Source of the DNA: an uncultured Bacteroidales bacterium
Lineage (GTDB): Bacteria > Bacteroidota > Bacteroidia > Bacteroidales > UBA932
Length of the DNA: 5,485 bases
Direction: 5' to 3'
NCBI GenBank assembly: GCA_937901105.1
Contig: CALCHD010000161.1
Location: forward strand, 1 to 5,485
This document shows positions 1 to 4,618 of the stretch, one piece after another. Each line of letters opens with the position of its first letter. The stretch's first letter is position 1. Below the pieces are notes generated by a model. The model was not told the DNA's origin and did no database searches. It saw only the letters and a list, made by a program, of their open reading frames with translations. Both the position numbers and the translations under genes were made by a program.

Positions 1-1124
1 TTGTTGGCATCGCGATAACGTAATTTCAAAAGATTGGCCTGGAAAGACTCGAAGTTAGATACCGACGATACCTCCAACCAACGCTTCTGAGCCTCTGAAT
101 AAACCTCAAAATCATAGGTAAGTGCAGATGTGAAGCTCATATCACCACCGCAAAGTCTCAAGATTCTGTATGGAAGCTCAAGCTCCTGGATAATGCTCTC
201 AACATGTTTAACCATACCGTCAAGTGCCTCGTATGAGTTCTCAGGCAATGAAAGCTGTACTATCTCCACTTTGTCAAACTGGTGAAGACGGTTCAAGCCT
301 CTTACATCTTTACCGTAAGAGCCTGCCTCGCGGCGGAAGCACTGGGTATATGCAGTCATCTTGATAGGGAAGTCTGCCTTGTTCACAATGCAGTCTCTGT
401 AGATGTTTGTTACAGGAACCTCTGCTGTAGGGATCATGTAGAAATTGTCAAGACCTACATGGTACATCTGGCCCTCCTTGTCAGGAAGCTGGCCTGTTGC
501 ATATGCAGAAGCCTCATTTACTACAAGCGGAGGCTGAACCTCCATGTATCCTGCCTTGGTATTTCTGTCAAGGAAGAAAGAGATAAGTGCTCTCTGGATC
601 TTTGCTCCTTTATCCTTGTATACAGGGAAACCTGCACCTGTTAGTTTCACACCCAAGTCAAAATCAATGATATCCAAAGATTTTGCAAGCTCCCAGTGAG
701 GTTTTGCGTTCTCTGGAAGTGCAGTCTTTACACCGCCCTCCCTTACTACTACGTTATCCTCTGCTGTCTTGCCCTCCGGTACCATTGAGGAAGGTATATT
801 TGGAAGCAGTACAAGAAGCTCGTTCATTGCCTTGTTGTGCTCCTCCATCTGTGCCTCAAGCTGTTTTGACTGCTCTTTTAGGTCTGCAACAATCTTCTTC
901 GCATTCTCTGCCTCCTCCTTGTTGCCCTGCTTCATAAGCATACCAATCTCTTTAGCCTTCTGGTTCTGCTCTGCAAGTGTTGCATCAAGCTTGGTCTGCG
1001 CAGCACGTCTGCTCGCGTCAGCCTCAAGAATATCCTTTACAATCTGTGATGCATCAAAATTTTTTACAGCCAGTCTCTCGATTACAAAATCAGGCTGCTC
1101 TCTTAGAAGTTTTAGAGTTAACAT
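1..1124 (-). CDS. serS: Seryl-tRNA synthetase (3' end outside window)
   Basis: A cytosolic class II aminoacyl-tRNA synthetase that activates serine with ATP and charges tRNA-Ser (and tRNA-Sec where present). The 374 complete codons seen begin MLTLKLLREQPDF. Residues about 27-105 are charged and helical, rich in K, E, Q and A, and match the long antiparallel coiled-coil arm that holds the tRNA-Ser extra arm. The catalytic core follows: the serine-binding T-x-E (T233, E235 in IPTAEVP), class II motif 2 (FRRE at 263-266, with RGLNRLHQF at 275-283), then EVSSVSNFESFQ near the right end of the visible protein. The family is usually about 420-430 residues, so roughly 50 residues, including motif 3, lie beyond the left edge. 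The ATG at 1122-1124 gives the normal family N-terminus. It lies downstream of rpmA, separated by a hairpin. I see no consensus Bacteroidota promoter directly upstream, so it may depend on readthrough or on a promoter I cannot recognise. Confidence 0.97.
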   Translation of the reverse strand, partial: MLTLKLLREQPDFVIERLAVKNFDASQIVKDILEADASRRAAQTKLDATLAEQNQKAKEIGMLMKQGNKEEAENAKKIVADLKEQSKQLEAQMEEHNKAMNELLVLLPNIPSSMVPEGKTAEDNVVVREGGVKTALPENAKPHWELAKSLDIIDFDLGVKLTGAGFPVYKDKGAKIQRALISFFLDRNTKAGYMEVQPPLVVNEASAYATGQLPDKEGQMYHVGLDNFYMIPTAEVPVTNIYRDCIVNKADFPIKMTAYTQCFRREAGSYGKDVRGLNRLHQFDKVEIVQLSLPENSYEALDGMVKHVESIIQELELPYRILRLCGGDMSFTSALTYDFEVYSEAQKRWLEVSSVSNFESFQANLLKLRYRDAN

Positions 1125-1155
1125 ATGTATGTGTGTTTATGTTATTCAAATTAGA

Positions 1156-1186
1156 AAAGGCACTCCTTTGGACAAGGAATGCCTTT
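1156..1186 (-). terminator. Hairpin terminator or attenuator between rpmA and serS
   Basis: Read on the minus strand, AAAGGCATTCCTT (1186-1174) pairs with AAGGAGTGCCTTT (1168-1156) around a 5-nt loop. This makes a 13-bp stem with 12 Watson-Crick pairs and one U-G wobble (1179 with 1163). On the plus strand the same position is a C-A mismatch, so the structure favours minus-strand RNA. The sequence after the stem, TTTTCTAATTT, is a modest U-rich tract. It starts 25 nt after the rpmA stop codon and ends 31 nt before the serS start, so it could end the rplU-rpmA transcript or reduce readthrough into serS. The stem is clear; its efficiency is inferred. Confidence 0.75.
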
Positions 1187-1210
1187 CTATTGCGTTTGTT
1201 AGGGCAATCC

Positions 1211-1471
1211 TTAGTTCTGATAAGGCATTACCGAAACATAAGACTTACCCTCTGCTTTCTTTTTGAAAACTACTACTCCGTCAATTAGAGCGTATAGAGT
1301 GTGGTCTTTACCCATTCCAACGTTCAAACCTGGGTTGTGTACTGTACCTCTCTGGCGAACAATAATGTTGCCTGCCTTGCAATTCTCTCCACCGAAAATT
1401 TTAAGACCTAGTCGTTTGCTATGTGATTCACGGCCGTTCTTTGAACTACCGACACCTTTCTTGTGAGCCAT
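1211..1471 (-). CDS. rpmA: 50S ribosomal protein L27
   Basis: A small basic protein of the large ribosomal subunit whose N-terminal tail reaches toward the peptidyl transferase centre and helps position tRNA. The 86-residue product starts MAHKKGVGSSKNGRES, the standard L27 N-terminus. There is no N-terminal extension before the mature start, unlike Firmicutes, where such an extension is removed by a protease. The core has the family segments GLKIFGGENCKAGNIIVRQRG and HNPGLNVGMGKDHTLYAL, and ends in a V/K-rich strand and YVSVMPYQN. Length is normal. It lies 20 bp downstream of rplU, in the usual bacterial L21-L27 order, and is almost certainly cotranscribed with it. The gap before its ATG is A/T-rich with no Shine-Dalgarno match, which is common in Bacteroidota. 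Confidence 0.98.
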   Translation of the reverse strand: MAHKKGVGSSKNGRESHSKRLGLKIFGGENCKAGNIIVRQRGTVHNPGLNVGMGKDHTLYALIDGVVVFKKKAEGKSYVSVMPYQN

Positions 1472-1491
1472 AAACTTCTAAATTTTAAAAA

Positions 1492-1800
1492 TTAAGCAAT
1501 TGATTCAATTTGGATTTGTGTCAAACACTGGCGGTGACCGTTCATTTTCTGATAGCCTTTACGACGTTTCTTTTTGAACACTAGCACCTTGTTGCCTTTT
1601 ACGTGGTCAAGAACAGTTGCTTTAACAACTGCGCCATCAACGTAAGGAGCGCCAACTTTAACAACACCCTCGTTGTCGGTTAACAATACTTTTTCGAAAG
1701 AGATTGAGGCACCTACCTCATCCTGTAGGCGGTGTACATAAATTTTTTTACCAGCCTCAACTTTAAACTGTTGTCCTGCAATGTCTACGATTGCGTACAT
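1492..1800 (-). CDS. rplU: 50S ribosomal protein L21
   Basis: A ribosomal protein of the large subunit that binds 23S rRNA (with L20 in known ribosome structures). The 102-residue product starts MYAIVDIAGQQFKVEAGKK and contains the typical ending, with a basic KKKRRKGYQKMNGHRQ stretch at about residues 76-91 followed by LTQIQIESIA. The pattern of a beta-barrel with a long basic loop, GAPYVDGAVVKATVLDHVKG then VLVFKKKRRKGY, is diagnostic. Length is normal for the family, and the ATG at 1798-1800 is the only sensible start. It is the first gene of the rplU-rpmA unit and has a well-formed Bacteroidota-type promoter about 90 bp upstream. Its start is preceded by an A-rich stretch rather than a Shine-Dalgarno sequence. 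Confidence 0.98.
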   Translation of the reverse strand: MYAIVDIAGQQFKVEAGKKIYVHRLQDEVGASISFEKVLLTDNEGVVKVGAPYVDGAVVKATVLDHVKGNKVLVFKKKRRKGYQKMNGHRQCLTQIQIESIA

Positions 1801-1887
1801 TTTAATTTGTTTTTTGGGTTATGACAGCAAGCGGTTAATCATTAATTAACTCTTATTCAGTAGCTTAACTATCTTTTAATATTTTAC
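1801..1887 (-). promoter_or_regulatory. rplU 5' leader with small dyad and mini reading frame
   Basis: This is the inferred untranslated leader between the predicted transcription start (about 1887) and the rplU ATG. Read on the minus strand it contains GTTAAT-TAATG-ATTAAC (1850-1834), a 6-bp stem with a 5-nt loop. It also holds a 7-codon frame with the sequence MINRLLS (1842-1819), whose ATG starts in the hairpin loop and runs into its 3' arm; this frame ends 18 nt before rplU. The last bases before rplU are A-rich (CCCAAAAAACAAATTAAA). Ribosomal protein operons often have autoregulatory leaders, but I do not recognise a known L21 leader motif here. The leader extent is inferred from the promoter; any regulatory role is speculative. 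Confidence 0.35.
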
Positions 1888-1893
1888 GGACCA

Positions 1894-1924
1894 CAAAAGT
1901 AACACTTTTTATCCATTACACAAA
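1894..1924 (-). promoter_or_regulatory. Bacteroidota-type promoter for rplU-rpmA
   Basis: On the minus strand, TTTG at 1924-1921 is followed by a 19-nt spacer and then TACTTTTG at 1901-1894. This matches the established Bacteroidota primary sigma factor consensus, TTTG at -33 and TAnnTTTG at -7. The predicted transcription start is near 1887. The site lies in the gap after the sirtuin gene and reads toward rplU. It is the best promoter match in the window. The assignment is by sequence match only. Confidence 0.8.
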
Positions 1925-1964
1925 AAAACTTTTGAAAATCATGCATTTTTGCAAGCCGCCTCCA

Positions 1965-2654
1965 CTATACCCCGAGTATCTCCAGCAGCTGCTTCATCCC
2001 CTCGGTTGCAGGTGCCTGAATCTGCTGGAAGTTAGGGATATTGAGATTCATGGGTGCAGGGTCAATCAAGAAGATCCTGCATCCTTTTTTTGCGTAATGT
2101 ATCAGCCCTGCGGCGGGATAAACATTCAGGGAAGTGCCTATAATCACAAGAATATCTGCCTTTTCCACCGCTTTTGCACCTTTGGAAAGCTCCGGAACAG
2201 CCTCTCCAAACCACACAATATGCGGGCGGAGCTGTCCTCCGTCGGGAGCAAGATCTCCAATGTTCAGCTCTTTGTATCCTATATTATAGGTAGGTCCATA
2301 ATCAGAGAACTCACTGCGGGCTTTGGTGGCCTCCCCGTGCAAGTGGATGATGCTGGTGCTGCCTCCGCGCTCGTGAAGGTCATCTATATTCTGGGTAACT
2401 ACAGTTACATTGTATTTTTCCTCCAGGCGTGCCACATCCTTATGGGCAGAGTTGGGCTGCGCCTTCTCAAGTTCCTTGCGCCTCTTGTTGTAGAACTCCA
2501 GCACCAGGGCACGGTTGCGGTGCCATCCGTCAATTGATGCCACATCCTCCACATTGTAGCTGTCCCAAAGTCCGTTGCCGCCGCGGAATGTCTGGATTCC
2601 GCTCTCTGCGCTGATTCCTGCGCCGCTTAATATGGTTATGTTCTGTTTTTCCAT
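1965..2654 (-). CDS. cobB: Sir2-family NAD-dependent protein deacylase lacking zinc cysteines
   Basis: A cytosolic sirtuin that removes acyl groups from protein lysines using NAD+, giving nicotinamide and O-acyl-ADP-ribose. The 229-residue protein has the NAD-binding GAGISAESGIQTFRG (11-25), TQNID (87-91), the catalytic histidine H106 in HLHGE, RPHIVWFGE (143-151) and GTSLNVYPAAGL (173-184). The Y55-x-x-R58 pair in FYNKRRKEL matches the signature of class III sirtuins (CobB, SIRT5) that accept succinyl and other acidic acyl groups. The stretch between HLHGE and RPHIVWFGE normally carries zinc-binding cysteines but has none; the only cysteine is C192. Length is normal for short bacterial sirtuins. 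Its ATG lies 2 bp after the phosphoesterase stop, with GGAG (2666-2663) 8 nt upstream as a plausible ribosome binding site, so translation is probably coupled. The activity class is inferred from motifs; the actual substrates are unknown. Confidence 0.95.
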   Translation of the reverse strand: MEKQNITILSGAGISAESGIQTFRGGNGLWDSYNVEDVASIDGWHRNRALVLEFYNKRRKELEKAQPNSAHKDVARLEEKYNVTVVTQNIDDLHERGGSTSIIHLHGEATKARSEFSDYGPTYNIGYKELNIGDLAPDGGQLRPHIVWFGEAVPELSKGAKAVEKADILVIIGTSLNVYPAAGLIHYAKKGCRIFLIDPAPMNLNIPNFQQIQAPATEGMKQLLEILGV

Positions 2655-2656
2655 AA

Positions 2657-4546
2657 CTAATACTCCAATACTGTAACAATACCGTCCATAGTGCTCACAA
2701 GAAGCCTATTGCCTTCAAGCGGCTGGATGTAGTTGATAAGTGCAAAAGATACTTTATGCTTCCATGCAATTGAACCGTCGGCGTGATTCAGTGCAACTAT
2801 ATTTCCTTTATCTGTCGGGATGAAGACAAGACCTTTGTTGTCCTTTCCGCCCTGCGGAACAGAGGTGATTGGGGTTGGAGCTATCTCGTAGCCGAACTCA
2901 GCGTTTGCTCCCCATACTTTTACAGGTTTATCTGCTCCCGGTGCAAGGGAGGTTGCAAACATGAAGACAGAATCTTTCATCACTTTCACGTAATAGTTCT
3001 GGCCGTCTGGAGAAAGGCCAACAGATTCCCTGCCTCCGTACACTCTCCACAACTGTTTGCCGCTCTTTGCATCAAGGCCATAGGTTACCCTCTCCGGAGT
3101 AGCAAAGATAATGTTGCCGTTAGCCTTGATTGGCCACACAGCTGCCGGTGAAAGCATCCTGCTTCCCTTTTTCTCCCATTTCCACTGAAGCTTGCCGTTG
3201 GCAGGGTTGAATGAGTAAAGGGTGTTTGCCCAGTCTCCAATTACCACCTGCTGCTTGTCCACAAAAGGTTTTGCCTCAATGAATCCTTTAATCTCCTTGT
3301 TCTCCCAAACAAGCTTGCCGGTTTTTGCATTAAGGGCTCTGAAGGTGTTGTCTGACGCTCCAATATAAACCTTGCCTCCGTAGATTGTTGGTGATCCAAG
3401 TACAGATTTGCCGCACTCATATTTCCAGTTAACTTTACCGGTCTTTATGTTCAAAGAATAGATATTCTTGTCGCAAGATCCTATAATCACAGAAGCGGCA
3501 TCACCTTTGCCGTAAACCGCAGGGGTTGAGAAAATCTTTCCCCCTGTAGCATATTTCCACAACTCCTTGCCTGTTGCAGCATCCAATGCATATACTATTC
3601 CCGACGTATTTGCGTAAACCACATATTTGCCGCTCTGCACCGCAGCAGCACCGATATCTGTATTGTCGGCCCTGCGCCAAACCTGTTTCACATTAGGATA
3701 TGCCTCATTGGCAGAAAAGTCCTGACGGGGATATTTGTTGGAATCCTTGGCAGGCATACCGCTACTCATCCTTAGGGTGAACCAAGGTTTGTCTGTAATC
3801 TGAGGCTCGGCAACCCTCTCCCTGAAGGTTATTGTAGAGCCTTTAATAGTTACAATATTGTAGCCGGGACCTCTCTTGCCAACTTTCTGGGTTGAGCGTC
3901 CTATCATGCCCGGAATACCCTCAAAGTCCATAGCCCTGTCCTGGTGCCAGTGGCCGCACATCATAAGCTGTGTGTTCATCTTTTTAAGGCAGTCAAGCAC
4001 CTGTGTATAGTTGAGTACAGATGTATCCATTGGGTAGTGGTTGATGAAAATCAACGGCTGTGCAGGGTCAATTACAGTTGAAAGTGAATCAAGCCATACA
4101 ATTGTCTCCCTTGGCACAAGGGCCGGAGCCATTCTCATGTTAGGGCCACTGTTGCAGCCAACAAAACGGATACCCTCCTTCTCAAAATCGAACATTTCAT
4201 AGCCGAACACCTCAAGGAAAGTGTTGCATCCGCTCTCCGACCATTTTGCATCATGATTGCCGGCAACTATATAATAAGGTATTGTAAGTTCATCAAAGAT
4301 CTCCTTGGCAAGCTTTATCTCCTCATCTGAACCGAACTCGGTAATGTCACCTGCAAAAATTGCAAACGAAAGCCCTTTCTGCCTGTTGATGTCTGCCATA
4401 CATTTTCTGGCATCCTCCACTGTCTGCCCTCCTACAGATATGTGTACATCTGTCATATATGCAAACGAGAAATCCTGCGCAAGCAAAGTTGCAGAAAACA
4501 GCAACGCTGCAACAAAAGCTGCACAATTTTTAGTAATCTTTCCCAT
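2657..4546 (-). CDS. Secreted calcineurin-like phosphoesterase fused to a PQQ-type beta-propeller
   Basis: A 629-residue two-domain protein. Residues 1 to about 23 form a signal peptide (basic start, hydrophobic AAFVAALLFSATLLA, then QDF) with no lipobox cysteine, so export to the periplasm is likely. Residues about 26-245 are a binuclear metallophosphoesterase with the full set of metal-binding motifs: D33-x-H35, GD (D67), GNHD (N97, H98), H170 and GHWH (H199, H201). Residues about 285-629 hold repeated PQQ-like blades of the form YALDAxTGKxxW, resembling BamB-type propellers. Substrate is unknown; the family includes phosphomonoesterases, phosphodiesterases and nucleotidases. The propeller lacks any obvious quinone-dehydrogenase catalytic motif and is more likely a binding or scaffold domain. 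The gene is first in a two-gene unit with the sirtuin and diverges from a sugar-nucleotide dehydrogenase. The start at 4544-4546 is chosen because it gives an intact signal peptide. Confidence 0.93.
   Translation of the reverse strand: MGKITKNCAAFVAALLFSATLLAQDFSFAYMTDVHISVGGQTVEDARKCMADINRQKGLSFAIFAGDITEFGSDEEIKLAKEIFDELTIPYYIVAGNHDAKWSESGCNTFLEVFGYEMFDFEKEGIRFVGCNSGPNMRMAPALVPRETIVWLDSLSTVIDPAQPLIFINHYPMDTSVLNYTQVLDCLKKMNTQLMMCGHWHQDRAMDFEGIPGMIGRSTQKVGKRGPGYNIVTIKGSTITFRERVAEPQITDKPWFTLRMSSGMPAKDSNKYPRQDFSANEAYPNVKQVWRRADNTDIGAAAVQSGKYVVYANTSGIVYALDAATGKELWKYATGGKIFSTPAVYGKGDAASVIIGSCDKNIYSLNIKTGKVNWKYECGKSVLGSPTIYGGKVYIGASDNTFRALNAKTGKLVWENKEIKGFIEAKPFVDKQQVVIGDWANTLYSFNPANGKLQWKWEKKGSRMLSPAAVWPIKANGNIIFATPERVTYGLDAKSGKQLWRVYGGRESVGLSPDGQNYYVKVMKDSVFMFATSLAPGADKPVKVWGANAEFGYEIAPTPITSVPQGGKDNKGLVFIPTDKGNIVALNHADGSIAWKHKVSFALINYIQPLEGNRLLVSTMDGIVTVLEY
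2660..3694 (-). repeat. Protein-level PQQ-like propeller repeats in the phosphoesterase
   Basis: The C-terminal half of the phosphoesterase encodes diverged tandem blades. The recognisable D/N-x-x-[TSN/D]-G-[KS]-x-x-W cores end at about residues 330 (ATGKELW), 374 (KTGKVNW), 414 (KTGKLVW), 455 (ANGKLQW), 500 (KSGKQLW) and 595 (ADGSIAW). The first five are spaced about 40-46 residues apart. The roughly 95-residue gap before the last suggests one degenerate blade at about 503-560. The terminal strand GIVTVLEY could close the ring. Six clear cores plus one degenerate unit would suit a seven- or eight-bladed propeller. These are repeats of protein structure, not near-identical DNA repeats. Confidence 0.8.
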
Positions 4547-4554
4547 ATTAAGTG

Positions 4555-4581
4555 TAAATTTGAATTATTGCTTCAAATTTA
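4555..4581. promoter_or_regulatory. Perfect 10-bp inverted repeat, candidate operator
   Basis: TAAATTTGAA (4555-4564) and TTCAAATTTA (4572-4581) are perfect inverted copies separated by 7 nt, TTATTGC. The right arm includes the candidate -7 box of the phosphoesterase gene. The predicted transcription start for that gene falls in the spacer, so the whole dyad would not be present in either predicted transcript. That favours a protein-binding site in DNA over an RNA hairpin. The symmetry is seen directly; regulator and function are unknown. Confidence 0.55.
4574..4581 (-). promoter_or_regulatory. Candidate -7 element for the phosphoesterase-sirtuin unit
   Basis: TAAATTTG on the minus strand matches the Bacteroidota -7 consensus TAnnTTTG. 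With a start about 7 nt downstream (near 4567), the leader would be about 20 nt. No good TTTG is found at the expected -33 distance; the nearest TTTG is 29 nt upstream, which is too far. This suggests a weak promoter or one that needs an activator. Confidence 0.5.
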
Positions 4582-4592
4582 GTGTTTTTTTC

Positions 4593-4600
4593 TAACTTTG
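4593..4600 (+). promoter_or_regulatory. Candidate -7 element for the UDP-sugar dehydrogenase
   Basis: TAACTTTG on the plus strand matches the Bacteroidota -7 consensus TAnnTTTG. A partial -33 match, ATTG at 4567-4570, lies 22 nt upstream, slightly longer than ideal and inside the spacer of the inverted repeat. Predicted transcription would start near 4607, giving a very short leader of about 12 nt if the ATG at 4619 is used, or about 21 nt with the ATG at 4628. Confidence 0.5.
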
Positions 4601-4618
4601 GGGCTGTTAACAAAGAGA

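Noticed and set aside
1125..1155. Possible serS promoter (CTAATTTG on the minus strand)
   Set aside because: It mismatches both conserved T and A positions of TAnnTTTG and lies next to the terminator stem, so support is insufficient.
282..1288. Plus-strand reading frames of 84-165 codons opposite serS
   Set aside because: They are antisense to a clear SerRS coding region, their translations are Cys/Ser/Leu-rich with no recognisable motif, and they overlap one another in different frames.
1935..1949. Possible terminator after the sirtuin gene (AAAAT stem followed by a run of T)
   Set aside because: The stem is only 5 A-T pairs and the T-run is separated from it by CAAAAG, so it is too weak to call.
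1932..2614. Plus-strand frames opposite the sirtuin gene, the longest about 200 codons
   Set aside because: The minus-strand frame carries every sirtuin motif. The plus-strand translations show no family features and no plausible start context.
4555..4562. Second plus-strand TAAATTTG as another promoter for the dehydrogenase
   Set aside because: It is simply the mirror arm of the inverted repeat, has no -33 match at a suitable distance, and 4593-4600 is better placed.
2783..4595. Plus-strand frames opposite the phosphoesterase (2783-3151 and 4305-4595)
   Set aside because: They are shadows of a coding strand with an intact signal peptide, metal-binding motifs and propeller repeats.
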